DNA of 64,000 nucleotides from Acanthococcus lagerstroemiae (Eukaryota > Arthropoda > Insecta > Hemiptera > Eriococcidae): contig CM063108.1 in the NCBI GenBank assembly GCA_031841125.1, positions 43,856,122 to 43,920,121 on the forward strand, given 5' to 3'. Shown here in pieces: positions 1-11,527 of the stretch; position 1 is the stretch's first letter, and each line of letters starts with the position of its first letter. The translations under genes and the position numbers were made by a program. The notes beneath the pieces are model-generated. The model was not told the origin of the DNA and made no database searches. It saw only the letters and a program-made list of their open reading frames with translations.

Positions 1-220
1 CTGATAACGAAAAAGACCAAGGCAGATGTGTGTGAGTGCCCAAAGCAAGTAAACTACAAAGTTCAAAGCTGTTTGAGAACCTTTTTTTCCAATGCATTAG
101 TCACAAGAAAATACCTACGTAAATCCACAGTTTGCTCCTTACATTCCACGTAATAATGACTATAGATCTTTCTACAAATTCAGAAGAAAACCAGAAATGT
201 TACAATATATGTCACTGCAG
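1..220. other. unassigned sequence at window start
   Basis: No exon, RNA or repeat structure could be supported here. It contains short T-rich runs and no reading frame with recognisable content. Confidence 0.4.
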
Positions 221-590
221 GAGACAAGTGCAGTTTGCAGCTGTGTTGTTAAAAGAAATTTCCATGGAAATGTCAACCACCACTAACAGGCACAGTTTTC
301 GCTCAGATATACTCAGATGATGTCATAGTAACAGGAGCGTGTCGGGGGAGCACACCCCTCACTACTGCCCCCAAACCTTCGCGGGAGTGCATTGAACAAC
401 TTGCCAAAGTTTGATAACAACTTCCCAAAGTTTCATGGCGATTAGATGAACAGTGTAGTAAAGTCTGCAGCTGTGTTGTTTATAGAAATTTCCCTGGAAA
501 TATGACGGACATACGCAGACAGACAGACATACATTCATGTTTATGTGTATAGAAGATTTTAGGCACTGGGGCTTCAGCCCCCCCCCCAAA
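221..590 (+). mobile_element. LINE 3' untranslated fragments (RTE-like)
   Basis: The phrase GCAGCTGTGTTGTT followed by AAATTTCC(A/C)TGGAAAT occurs twice, near 234-270 and near 467-500, so two pieces of one repeat family lie in tandem. The second runs into a tail of ACAGACAGACAGACATA and a TGTTTATGTGTATAGAAGA end, a style common at the 3' ends of RTE-type LINEs in arthropods, and stops at a C-run and an A-run (576-601). No coding part is attached, so these are dead, strongly 5'-truncated copies. A related AAATTTCCATGGAAATTTC phrase is near 17508. The clade is inferred from style, not from a domain. Confidence 0.5.
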
Positions 591-601
591 AAAAAAAAAA
601 A

Positions 602-1420
602 ATCGCTCTATTTCCGCCCCTGTATGAAACCTATTTGAAGAAAATTAGATTTTTGCAAAAACGTTTTCTGAAACACAATACAGGTATAAGGACATGAATA
701 GGTACCTTTATTTTATTTTTTTTTTCACGAGACCAGCCCTCGACATTTTTTTCCCGTTTTCTTATACCATAAAATCTATGATGATGCTTTCGCAATTTTC
801 TATTAATCGAACGTTATTGTTTTCTCTGTAGATCCTTTCAGAGGTCGCAAAATTAGATTGTATATTTATCTATTTTGAATATATTTTAGGATATAGACCT
901 TAACTCGTTGTGTGAATACTTAATATTTCAGTAACATAGCATTGAAATCTTACACTTTCTTCTAGGTGTGGCTCCGACGGTGATTACTCTCGGTATATGG
1001 ACGGCGGAATACTTCCACATTTCGCAGTGTATCACGCTTCGCATGTGTAATAATTTATAAAAAATTGTTTTAAATTTTCTCAAAAATATATATAGGTGAA
1101 ATTCTGAATTTTCTATTCTTTCCAGTATTCGAATGACTTTAATAATCCGTCTGTTTGACGCGAAACATTTATACCTATTCTGAAAAGAAATGCTTCAGGT
1201 TCACAGAAGTGAAGGACACATATCTATTAATAGTAAAAATGAGAGAGAACGCGCTCAGCCAGTAAAAATTGGGAGAATGGGGTGGGTAAATGAAAAATGA
1301 AATACTCAGCTTGTAATTTTTAGCTTAAAATTCCTTGCTCAGGTCTTTTAAGGGAGGGGTTATAGCCCGTACCTCCCACAGGTTGCGCCTATGAAAGGAT
1401 CCCTGGACGAAAAGGGAGGA
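602..1420. other. no recognised feature
   Basis: AT-rich sequence with T-runs near 707-725. No plausible exon, RNA gene or repeat boundary was recognised. Confidence 0.4.
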
Positions 1421-1436
1421 GGGATTCATTTCTAGG

Positions 1437-1850
1437 GTGAGAAAATATCGAAATAGTGTCGAACGCCCTGTCGAAAAAACGCCGAAATACTATCGAAGGA
1501 ATGGCCAAACTATCGAAATATTGTCGAACGCGCCGTCGGAATGTCGAAAAAAAAGACGCCGAAATAGTATCGAAGGAATAGCCGAAATGTCGAAATGTCA
1601 AACTGATGTCGAAAAAAACGCCGAAATAGTATCGAAGGAATAGCCGAAATGTCGAAATGCTGTCGAACAAACAATCGAAACATCGAATCGAAAATTGTCG
1701 AACTGTCGAAAAATTGTCGAGAAAGTATCGAACTTCCGAACTTCTGTCGACAAACGGGGCGTTTCCGATACAAAATGCTGACTTCTGATTGGTTGTAATT
1801 TCTGCCGAACTGCCGATATTTCAGTCGAAATGAGCAAGATCGATAGTGTC
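1437..1850. repeat. degenerate GTCGAAAT-type simple repeat
   Basis: The hexamers GTCGAA, ATCGAA and GCCGAA recur dozens of times in about 400 bp. A longer unit (CGCCGAAATAGTATCGAAGG, continuing through AATAGCCGAAATGTCGAAAT) is near perfect at about 1558 and 1620, 62 bp apart, with a more diverged version near 1480. This looks like slippage expansion with later decay. Long open frames on both strands follow from the repeat and are not genes. Confidence 0.85.
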
Positions 1851-2030
1851 GAAATAACTGTCGCTGACGACCGATCGGGTAGCGAACAAAAAAGATGAAA
1901 CTAACCGTCCAAACCGTTTCTATAGATCTTTATCTAACCACTTTTGAAATCAACCTCATCCCTCTTCTTTACTCCTGCACCACACTTTGTAATACGTATT
2001 TCTCTGTGTTGTTCAGTATCATAAAATAAA

Positions 2031-2251
2031 GGGTCTACAGTTGGCCGAGTGAATAGCGCGTTGGTCTCGGAATCCGGGGGTCCTGGTTTCGAGCCCACGT
2101 AGCAACTCGCTGCATTTCGACCTAGGCCGGTTTTTCGGCAAGACGAAAAGAGCTCTAAGATAGCCCTAACAGCCTCCACGACGTCTCTGAAGTAATGCTC
2201 GAAAGGGCGGATTCTAATGCTCGGGTTGAGAGTAAAATTAGAAAAGAGAAG
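2031..2251 (+). mobile_element. tRNA-derived SINE, copy 1
   Basis: The head has RNA polymerase III promoter boxes: an A-box-like TGGCCGAGTGA at 2042-2052 and a B-box-like GGTTTCGAGCCC at 2085-2096. A tRNA-unrelated body of about 130 bp follows (ATTTCGACCTAGGCCGG onward) and ends near AAAATTAGAAAAGAG. The same head and body occur in the opposite orientation at 40286-40508, which shows an interspersed SINE family rather than a tRNA gene. The anticodon-loop position reads CTCGGAA here, so it is diverged from the tRNA ancestor. No clear target duplication was seen. Confidence 0.85.
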
Positions 2252-2279
2252 TATTATCAAATAATTACATTTTTATTAA

Positions 2280-3333
2280 ACTTTTTAAAGCTTTCAGTGG
2301 CATAAGTATCAGGGAACTGACATATAGGCAGGGAGTGGGGAGGATTTCAAGGCCATAGAATTCGATTTTAATACTGATTTGACTGTAAATCCTAAACTGT
2401 GGTATTTGGAGGCGGGTGGGGACTCAAAACTGTCATGAAATTCAGGATGCCATTTTCTGCGTTTAAATGATTGTTAAATTCATTTACGATAACGATTGGC
2501 CCTTAAGGAAGGGAGAGAGAGGTTCAACATTTTTGAAAAATTGAATATACCTATGGGTATCCTTTCATAAGTTATTGTTATTAAGCTGACCAAATTCAAT
2601 TTTAATAATATTTTCACATGACCTTGGGAATTGTGGCTCCTAGGGGTAAAGGGGAGACAGTTGTCGGTTAAATACCTGAATAAATACAACATGGATATTA
2701 TTCCATAGGCATTCAAGGTCAGTAAATTCAGTTGTTGTTGTTTTTTTTTGGGGGGGGGGGAGGCATTGAAAAATCTGAGGTGAAAAATGAAGCTGAAATT
2801 GAAAAAAAAAAAGAAGATAAAATTGAAAAATACAATATGAATGCTGTTTTGTAGATTCTTAGGATCTCGAAACTCATTTTTGATATCAGACTGGCCCTGA
2901 ATTTAGAATCGTGACACCATGGGAGGAGGTTGAGAATCAAAATGCTCTGAAACAACACGGGTGCCTCATCATAGGTTTTCAGTGCCATATGGGACTCAAT
3001 TCTGATATCCTTGTGACTTAATTTTTAGAATTAAGATACCTGGATTGAGGACATGTAATTTTTGGAAAACCTAGCAATGACATCCACATCGTATTTTTCG
3101 AGTTTTACCACCAGCCTCGCCCTCTCCTCTAGGTGCTTCAATTCTCAAAATTGAGTCAAATTGATGTCGTCATCGAATCCAGTGAACTTCGGAACCTGTG
3201 ATGAGACACCAGTACTGTATGTCAGATAATTTTGATCGTCAGCCCTCTTCCTTGATACCACAATTTTCAACTTAGGATCAACTTGATATCAAAAATGAGT
3301 TTAGCAACCCGGAAGCACTCTAAAGAGACGATT
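2280..3333. repeat. degenerate ~100-bp module cluster, left side
   Basis: Phrases such as AATTTTCAACTTAGG(A/G)CCAA, TGATATCAAAAA(T/C)GAGTTTAG and TCAGAGCATTTTGA recur in both orientations. The block at 2860-2990 reversed matches 5770-5920 on the other side of the foldback element, with the same order of phrases. This is an old, decayed tandem or nested repeat. It has no coding content; a G-run lies at 2749-2761. Confidence 0.55.
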
Positions 3334-5673
3334 AGGGTGTCCCTCATTTTACAAGTTTTTGCCAATCGATTAGGTGCGCACTGAAATTTGTTCCAATGGA
3401 CCTAGAAACTCGCCATAAAAACTTTGAGCTCAATCTGAGGTCATTAACCCGTGCCGCTTTGACATTGAAGTTACGTGTAATACTGAGATTTTACAAGAAC
3501 ACCGCGAATATCTCGGAATATGTCAACTTCAGGATTAAAATGTATATAACATAAGATGTTCGTTATTAAATTTTTTATAAAAAACATTCGATACAACTGT
3601 TCTCTAGAACGCATATTCACCAAGATAATCGCAAAAATGTGTAAAATTTTTCAAGAACATAACCGATCTACAAGCAAAATCGCAGCTATCTAGAAAAAAA
3701 AAATTCACTTCAGGATCACAAATACAAATAACATAAAATGTTGTTCGTTAAATTTTCTATAAAAATGTCCTTTTCAACTTTTCTTTAGAAATTATATTAA
3801 TTTATAGAGATAATAATTGCAAAAATGCGTGGAATTTTTAAAAAACATAATTTAAAAAAAAATTATCTTACGACTGAAATATCTATTAGTGTCGGGTAAT
3901 GCATATACTACAATATAACTTCAGTCTTTGTTTACTGGGGCAAACACCCCAGTTCCCCCCCCCCTCCAGGCTACACCCATGACAGTTTGTTGGGTACCTA
4001 CCTAGTACCTACTGTAGAGTAGAACTCGGATTATGTATGCAGGTACGTCAACAATAGTCAACATTGCGCATAAGATACAACATTGTGCTGTTAAGGAACA
4101 GTTACAGGTTCTCAGAGTTCATTCCCATTTCCTATGAGCTAATTGCTGTTTCCTGTTGTCGATTGTACGAGTACATCATCTCAAGTCCACCGTACCAAGT
4201 CTTCAACGGAATCTTAAAATGCTGAAGACTCAATAAAAACATTGGAATTAGTTATGGCTCATGGATACCTAGTTAACGTTTCAATTTTAGGCTCTTCCGC
4301 AAATTTCTTATCACTAAGGTCAGACCAACAGTCCTACCTCTTGCTAATACAAGCTTTTAACAATCAAACATTTCTGCATGTGTCCATCTTAACGATGAGA
4401 TGAAAAGAAGAAAACATGTGTAGAAGTAGTTACGTTGCTCGTACAAGTAAGAAAACATAAGTACTTAATGTTTATTATAGTGTCCATAGCGAAAACACAC
4501 TTTTTCAAGTACTGATGTTTTCTTTCTTGATGCACGAGCAACGTAACCACTTCTCCACATGTTTTTCTTCATCTCATCGTTTAAGGGGGGAAGATGAACA
4601 CATGCAGAAGCGTTTGCGATTGTTAAAAGCTTGTATTAGCTAGAGGTAGGACTGTTGGTCTGACCCTAGTGATAAAAAATTTGCGGAAGAGCCTAAAATT
4701 GAAATGTTAACTACATATCCATGAGCCATAACTACTTGTAATTTCAAATTCAATGATTGAAGAAAACCAAACTTTGCGATCTAGGTTTAATATAAACTGT
4801 TTTTATTGAGTCTGGAGCATTTTAAGATTCCGTTGAAAACTTGGTATGGTGGACTTGAGATGACGTATATCAACAATAGGAAACAGAGATTTGCTCATAG
4901 GAAATGACCCTAAATTCTGAGAACACGTGACTGTTCCTTAACATCACAACGTTATATCTTATGCGCAAATCGTTGGCTATTATATTGATATACATACATA
5001 ATCCGAGGTCTATTCTATAGTAGGTACCCAACAAATTGTCATGGGCATAGCCAGGTGGGGCAGTAGACAGAGACTGAAGTTATATTGTAGTTCGCGTTAC
5101 CCGACATCAATAGATATTTCAGCCGTAAAATAATTGAAAAAAACCTATGTTTTTTCGAAAATTCCACGCATTTTTGCGATTACCTCGATAAATATGTTTT
5201 CTAAAGAAAGTTGTATAGAATCGTTTTTGAAGAAAATTTAACGAGGAACATTTTATTTTATTTGCATTTTGGTCCTAAAGTGAATATTTTTTTAAATAAC
5301 TGCGATTTAGCTACTAATGATTGGTTATGAAAGAAAAAATAAAATCTACGTTCCTCGAAACTTTCACACATTTTTGTCATTATCTCGGTAAATATGCTTT
5401 CCAGAGAAAAGTTGTATGAAATCTTTTGTATAGAAAATTTAACACAGAATATTTTATGTTATATGCATTTTGGTCCTGAAGTTGATATGTTCCGAGATAT
5501 TCGCGGTGATCTTGTAAAATTTCAGTATTACATATAACTTCAAGGTCAAAGCAGCACGGGTTAATGACCTCATATTGAGCTCAAATTTGTATGGCGAGTT
5601 TCTAAGTCCATTGGAACAAATTTCAGGGCGCACCTAATCGATTGGCGAAAACTTGTAAAATAAGGAACACCCT
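3334..5673. mobile_element. 2.34-kb foldback (palindromic) element
   Basis: Two arms of about 1.13-1.17 kb are inverted copies of each other around a loop of about 35 bp (roughly 4469-4503). The outer ends read AGGGTGTCCCTCATTTT at 3334 and, on the other strand from 5673, AGGGTGTTCCTTATTTT. Arm identity is high by eye over the whole length. The right arm carries an extra block of about 55 bp near 4740-4798. Each arm contains two tandem subunits of about 190 bp. Long inverted arms with subterminal tandem repeats resemble foldback or Galileo-type DNA elements. No transposase frame was seen. No convincing target duplication was found, so exact termini are open. Confidence 0.85.
3495..3880. repeat. 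subterminal tandem repeat in foldback arm
   Basis: Two related units of about 190 bp share CAGGAT(T/C)A(A/C)AA, ATAACATAA(G/A)ATGTT, TTTTCTATAAAAA, AT(A/C)ATTGCAAAAATG(T/C)GT and TTTTTCAAGAACATAA. The mirror pair lies at about 5115-5500 in the other arm. Confidence 0.6.
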
Positions 5674-6260
5674 CTATTGATGACAATCATAAAGCGTTCT
5701 TCAAATTTTTCCATTTCAGTCTCGCCATCCACAACATTAGGTTTTGTACAGATGCCAACATCGAGTTTCACGACCCTATAAACCTACGATTGGATACCTA
5801 TATTTCATTTCAGAGCATTTTGACTGTGAGCCCCATCCCATTGTACCACAATTTTCAAATTAGGGCCAATCTGATATCAAAACAGACTTAGCGAATCTGA
5901 AACCTCTAAAATAGTATTTTTCAAATTCTATCCATTTCAGTCCCACCCTTTCTCACCCCGGTCGATTTGAAATCAAAACCGAGTTCAGAAACCTTTAGAA
6001 CCAATATAATTTGTATTTACTGATGACTGACCAATAACCCCTTCCTTGCACCCTAGATGCTTTAATTCCGACCTTAGGGCGAAACTAACTTTAAAATTGA
6101 ATTTGGCCAACCTAGCAACCTAATGAAACGACATTCATATTATATTTCACAAAAATTTTCAGCACCCACTCTCTTTCAGGTACTTTATTTTGGATGTAAT
6201 AACCAAATCAATATCAAAGTCGAATTCTGTGTTCACAAAATCTTGTTCCCTTTCCACCAG
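5674..6260. repeat. degenerate ~100-bp module cluster, right side
   Basis: Same family as 2280-3333. Typical phrases are CAATCTGATATCAAAACAGA near 5870, CCATTTCAGTC(C/T)C(A/G)CC near 5715 and 5933, and GAAATCAAAACCGAGTTCAG near 5970. The foldback element separates the two clusters, so it inserted into, or grew out of, this array. Confidence 0.5.
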
Positions 6261-7980
6261 CAGATATGTCGATTCGATGATACCAGCCAATGAAATGAGT
6301 AGATAAAAAAGTTTAATAAGAAAAAAAAGTCATTCAACTACGATGGTGAAAAACACGGAAAACATACATTCCAAAAGTAGTATATAGCAACAGGGAGGAG
6401 GGGAGAGGAAAATGCGGGATAGACCTGAATGTGATTTACATCCCTTCTGTTCGCTGACGGTCCAGAAGGTCAAAACCTGTCAAAAATTCAACATTTTCGG
6501 TTACAAGGCGGGAGTTAATGTGTGGTAGGGTACAGAGTCCATTTTGGGGCTAGTGGTATTATTTTACCGATCATTTCAAGTAATTATTGCCCTATATGAT
6601 GTATAGTTATCGATAGAAATGTGGAAATCGGATTTTGGATAGTTTTATAACCTCTTCTCTCTCCAATGATGCTAAAACTGAACGAAGATATACGCTCTTG
6701 AAACACGAGATGAAAGACGCTATATTTGACGCGAAGTCCCACTGTACTCAGATACTCCTACACTTTCAGATTAGGGAGTCATCTTTACTCCCCTTTCGCA
6801 ATAATTACTACTTAGAATTTTCATCAGGTTCCTAATGAATCAAACGAAAAACTCTTATCTCGGAAATATTAAGGCTACTGAATAAAGCCATTAATTAGGT
6901 ACTACAATAATATCGAATACATATACGTTCCAACCGAACGAGGGAAATGGAAAACCTGATCCAAATTAGGGGGATAAGATTTTTGGTCGATTTGATAAAA
7001 TGGGTTCATTTTATTTTCGAGAAACTCGGGTGGGAAATTTCAATAACGTGTTCCAAGATGTAAATGAGATTAAAAATATTAAAAAAGTCATTTCTACAAA
7101 TCGTAAATCTAAATCAAAATGGGCGACTGTCTATTGTCTAGGCTTACACTATTCGCAGATTTTTCAAATCTTATTTCATGACAGTTCTTGCCCGGACATG
7201 CTTCGAGCGGGTAGGGGGCGCTTCTGGAATTTTAAAATCGTAGGTACATTTTTTCATTCGATAAGACCTGCCAATATATTTTATAAACGAAAATGACTAT
7301 AAGTGAAAGATTTAACATCCGATTTGACGATGGTTTGCACTTCTTCCAAGATGAAAAAATTACACGATCAAGATAACGATTTTTGAAAAAGCCTGGTATT
7401 CTCCATGTGAACGATCATTCTACAAAAATAATAAAAATGCAAACGACCGTGAAAAAAAATTAATTCTACAGACAAATTAATTATTTAAATCAGCCAGCAG
7501 CAGAAACTAAAAACAAAAAAAAACCACGTGGTGAAAATTCCAAATATACTTAGGTAGGTAGAAATTAATTATCGAAGAATTGACTCACACTGCGGTGTAA
7601 TCTGAAGGGCAAACGAACAAGCGGAGTGTATCCGGTTGTTAATACATTTTCGCTTAATTCGGATTTTTCAAACATTGAACTACTGACAGCTTCCTCATTC
7701 GTGCATTGCGAGGTTGTGTATTTCTACAAATGGTTAATACCTACTTGCAGTGTAGACAAATTAGATCAAAAAGGCAGAATTGAAAGAAAAATTGCATATA
7801 ACAAGTGAGAATTGGGTGTAAATCACTATACAAATCAGCTGACTTTTCAGATAATATGTAGTACATATATAAGTAAAACAAATGCTGCTTATTTTGTGGT
7901 GGAGACTTCAGCCTGACCAAAATTAGGTTTTTGTAAAAATACTGAGAGAACTATGAAACTTAAAGAAATAAATGGCAGTA
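6261..7980. other. no recognised feature
   Basis: AT-rich sequence. Two open frames of 66 and 98 codons (6635-6835 and 7000-7296) have no recognisable domain, codon pattern or splice context. They are not called as genes. Confidence 0.4.
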
Positions 7981-7986
7981 CAGCTA

Positions 7987-9593
7987 TACAGCTACTTCGT
8001 GTTGAACACTAAGCTCATTGGGCGGCACCTATACCTACTTCCAGGGTTGCAAAGCTGAAATTGTAAGCCAAAGTCTTAGCAAATTAGAGCGAAGCTGAAA
8101 CCGAAACCGGAAAATATAAATATTAAAACCCGAAGTTGGAACTGAGGCTAAGTTCAACTATTGTCCGTAAGCCGAATCCAATATTTATTTATTTATTTAT
8201 TTATTATTTTAATTATCTTCAGCGTTCATCATACAAATCTTCAATCCCAAAACCAAATGAAAGAATAAAAAACTCACACATGTTAGCACTCACGTGAGAT
8301 AAGGCGGTTTTTTTCTTTTCTTAACTGATTAATTGATGATTCAGAAAAATTCTCAAGTCCCAGTTTAAGGAAACCTGTACCTACTTATGATATTTGCTCG
8401 CCAATGGCTATTTTGAACAGCGACATTTATTCACTCTAGCGCACGCTGGTGGTGAAGTTACGAATTATTTTTCCTCATTCCTTCAACACCAGGCAACTAA
8501 ATATTTTTGAAGAATAGCATAAGGTTATTTTGGGCAGTCATTTCTCTTTTTTTTCTATTTTTTTCTTCTTTTTTTTTTTCTAGTATACCAGAGACTGTGA
8601 TGACGTCAGAATTCTGGTATAGCTGCGATCTACCCGAATGATTTGTTCAACTTCTGGCTTTCTGTTACATAAAAGTAACTACAGACCTACTATAAATAGC
8701 AGAAAAATACCAGAAAGTGTCTGCTCGAAACAACCTATACATATAGGTTGTTTTGGACAGCCACTTTCTGGTACATATTTTTTTCTACTATTTTTACAGA
8801 CAAGGAATAGCAGAACTGCATTCGGGCAGGCATCTGCTAATTTGATGACGTCATTGATAGCAGAAATCTCTGTTAAAATAATAGTAGATCTGGAGTTATT
8901 TTTATCTTACAGAAAGCCAGAAGTTGAACACATCATTCGTGCAGATCGCAGCTGAACTAGAATTCTGACGTCATCACAGTCTGCTATACTAGAAGAAAAA
9001 ATACCAGAAATGACTGCCCGAAATAATTCTGTGCTATTCTTCAAAAATATTTAGTTGTCCGGTGTCGAAGGAATGCGGAAAAATAATTCATAACTTCACC
9101 ACCAGCGTGCGCTAAAGTGAATAAGTGTCGCTGTTCAAAATAGCCCTAAAACGTTCAAGGTAGCCCCACTTTACGGTAAAGATTAACAAGCAAATATCAT
9201 AAGTACAGGTTTCCTTAAACTGGGACTTGAGAATTTTTCTGAATCATCAATTAATCAGTTAAGAAAAAAAAAAATCGCCTTATCTCACGTGAGGGCTAAT
9301 ATGTGTGAGTTTTTTATGCTTTCATTTGGTTTTGGGATTGAAGATTTATATGATGAACGCTCAAGATAATTAAAAAAATAATAATAATAATAAATAAATA
9401 TTGGATTCGGCTTACAGACAATAGTTGAACATAGCCTCAGTTCCAACTTCGGGTTTTAATATTTATGTTTTTTGTTTTCGGTTTCAGCTTCACTCCAATT
9501 TGCTAAAACTTTGGCTTACAATTTCAGCTTTGCAACCCTGGAAGTAGATAGGTGCCTCCCGATGAGCTTAGTGTTCAACACGAAGTAGCTGTA
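7987..9593. mobile_element. 1.6-kb palindromic foldback element
   Basis: The left end CAGCTACTTCGTGTTGAACA (from 7989) is repeated inverted at the right end (to 9591). The arms match inward almost to the centre at about 8730-8760 (near-palindromic CAACCTATACATATAGGTTG). Matching inner landmarks include the (TTTA)n tract at 8181-8205 against the AAT/AAAT tract at 9375-9400, and the TCTGACGTCATCACAGTCT-type phrase near 8598 and 8963. A TA dinucleotide flanks both ends (7987-7988 and 9592-9593), as Tc1/mariner-type insertion would leave, but that is weak on its own. No transposase frame was found; the 105-codon open frame across the centre is a product of the palindrome. Confidence 0.85.
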
Positions 9594-9609
9594 CTGATAT
9601 GTATTATTT

Positions 9610-10120
9610 GTGGCTAGTGGGCAAAGTAACCGATTACCGCGAGCCGCAGGCGAATGCCGTGATTGCACGCGTGGTAATCGGTTGCTCGTGCACTAGCTAC
9701 GTACAATACTTTGTTCAATGAATGGACGAGAAACGTGATGTTGTGCTATTTTTCTTGCACATGTGCGCAAAGTGATGCCACTTCTTGCACTTTTTATTGC
9801 TGCAAGAGGCAAACAAACAATACAGTAGTTATTCGTTATCTGCAACATACAAATTTTTCTCGCACACGTGCGCAAAGTGATACCACTTCTTGCACTGTTT
9901 ACAGCTGCGACGAAAAATGCCACTTTGCGCTCTGTTTTCGAAATCACGCTTCTCGTACATGAGTTGTACAAAGATATTGTTTTCAACGAATGCATGAGAA
10001 GAATGTGTACAGTTGGTGTACTTTTTGGCACTAGTGCATAGAGAACGAGCCCTCGCATCTTTTTTGTACAGTTTAATAGCTAGCTCGCTTAAAAAGTGGT
10101 ACTTTAGCGCCATAAAACTA
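9610..10120. repeat. cluster of CACGTGCGCAAAGTG-type repeats
   Basis: The phrase CACRTGYGCAAAGTGATRCC, continuing to ACTTCTTGCACT, occurs at about 9757 and 9865 in direct orientation, 108 bp apart, and its core occurs inverted (CACTTTGCGC) near 9920. A separate short inverted repeat, CGATTACCGCG and CGCGTGGTAATCGG, lies at 9633-9682. These give overlapping open frames on both strands that are not credible genes. Confidence 0.55.
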
Positions 10121-10603
10121 TAGAGAAATAACTGGTTCTCATGCGTGAGTTAAGAAAAGAGTTTTCATCAGTTATCTAGGAATGTTTACACTCATTTATG
10201 GAAATGTGCGAGGTAGAAATTTGTCGCGAATTTGCGTTGAAATTTATGGCTGCGGCAACTTCTATATGAAAAATTCATTTTCAACTCTTTGCGGTGAGTA
10301 ATACTGCACATGAATTAGTAAATGCATCCGGCATCGAATGCGGTGAATTAAAAATTTTCTATGTTAAATAACAATCTTGTACAATTATTTTTCTGAGTGA
10401 GTCTACTTTGAACAGTAAATAAATGCACTAACGTAATTAACAAGTGATTTTGATGGAATGGAAATTTTTTTGCAGATTATTGCAAAGATGGTTCCACAGT
10501 ATAAAGGTTGTTAATGGGTATGCAATCAGTCGAGTGAGTAAGTAGTGGAGGTGGTAGAGTAACTCAGTATATAAAGTTTCAAGTCGCTAATTGTCCTCAT
10601 TAA

Positions 10604-11020
10604 CAATTTATAGTAATTTAATGGAAACATGGTAAGTGCACCCCGATCACCTTTTTTGAAGAAAACAAAAACAAAAAAAAATTCGTAAAAACATTTATTG
10701 ATACAATTTTTCTTGTCAACTACACCTGTTGGTCTTCTTCAAAATACTGTTCCTATGATCTAACACCTTGCTGTGTAACGTCGACAATTTTTTCAGATAC
10801 CTCCCGCCCGCTGAATTCGAAAAAAGGTTTCAAAGATGGCGTGCCTGATGGCAGATGTGCATTGATTCGAGGGGACAATATTTTGAAGAAGACAAACAGC
10901 TGTAATTGACAAAAGAAATAATTGTATCAATAAACGTTTTTCGGATTTTTTTGTATCCTTCTAAAAAAAAAAATGACAGGGGTACACTTAACATGTTTCC
11001 ATTAAATAACTAGAAATTGG
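10604..11020. mobile_element. MITE with ~30-bp terminal inverted repeats
   Basis: The left end TAGTAATTTAATGGAAACAT (from 10611) matches the complement of the right end TAGTTATTTAATGGAAACAT (from 11013 inward). Similarity also continues into GTAAGTG-ACCCC against TTAAGTGTACCCC. The inverted similarity extends a few bases further out (AATTTA against AATTTC). The inside includes a second inverted pair (TTGATACAATT near 10698 and AATTGTATCAA near 10919). Length is about 400 bp with no reading frame, which fits a nonautonomous DNA transposon. The superfamily is not determined because no target duplication could be fixed. Confidence 0.75.
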
Positions 11021-11118
11021 TAACGAAGAGAATTTCTCCATTTGTGTGAGGTGGCGCTGTATGCGCCGAGTGCTCAGACTTTGTAGTCCAATGCACTATT
11101 CTTCAGGCTGCTGTTATA

Positions 11119-11220
11119 CAGGGTGTCTACTGGATTTGGGAAACAAAATATCATGACTTTTCATGACTAGCATGGAGAATAAAAAAAGTAAGTAGAAGGG
11201 AGGCAAACTCTGCGTTTCGC
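11119..11220 (+). repeat. interspersed CAGGGTGTCTACTGG repeat, copy 1
   Basis: The stretch from CAGGGTGTCTACTGG through GGAAACAAAATATCATGAC and on to a purine-rich tail is shared with 61836-61935. A more distant start (CAGGGTGTCTACCAG) is at 52311. The CAGGG start suggests a DNA-transposon end, but the other end was not found. Confidence 0.55.
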
Positions 11221-11436
11221 GGCCTCACGGGGGGCTCCATCATTTGACCTACCTCCACCCCTCCACCACCCCATTTTGATTAATTTTCAAATAAACCAAA
11301 ACCTGTATTGCGGAACTTATATTCTGCACCTGATTTTCCAATAGGAGGATACCTGAAATAAGAGAATATCTTGAAATTACAAGTGTACCTACCCTACTTT
11401 TCGACTCCCATAGCAAGGCACAAATCTTGTTGGATT

Positions 11437-11478
11437 GTTTTTTTTTTCTTTTCTTTTCTTTCTTTCTTTCTTTTTTAA
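11437..11478. repeat. T-rich (TTTC)n microsatellite
   Basis: An uninterrupted T and TTTCTTTC tract. Low-complexity sequence only. Confidence 0.8.
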
Positions 11479-11527
11479 AGAATCACTAGAATTATACTTG
11501 CTGCATGCTTCAACATTTCTCCTTTAA

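Noticed and set aside
1389..1837. open frames across the GTCGAAAT repeat
   Set aside because: Repeat-driven Arg/Lys- or Phe/Arg-rich frames on both strands without domain content.
2031..2110. functional tRNA gene
   Set aside because: The A and B boxes belong to a SINE; the acceptor stem and anticodon loop do not form a proper tRNA.
8638..8955. 105-codon frame with MICSTSGFLLHKS start
   Set aside because: It spans the centre of a palindrome and its C-terminal half is the mirror of its own start.
9693..10113. overlapping 83-121-codon frames on both strands
   Set aside because: They arise from direct and inverted copies of a CACGTGCGCAAAGTG repeat.
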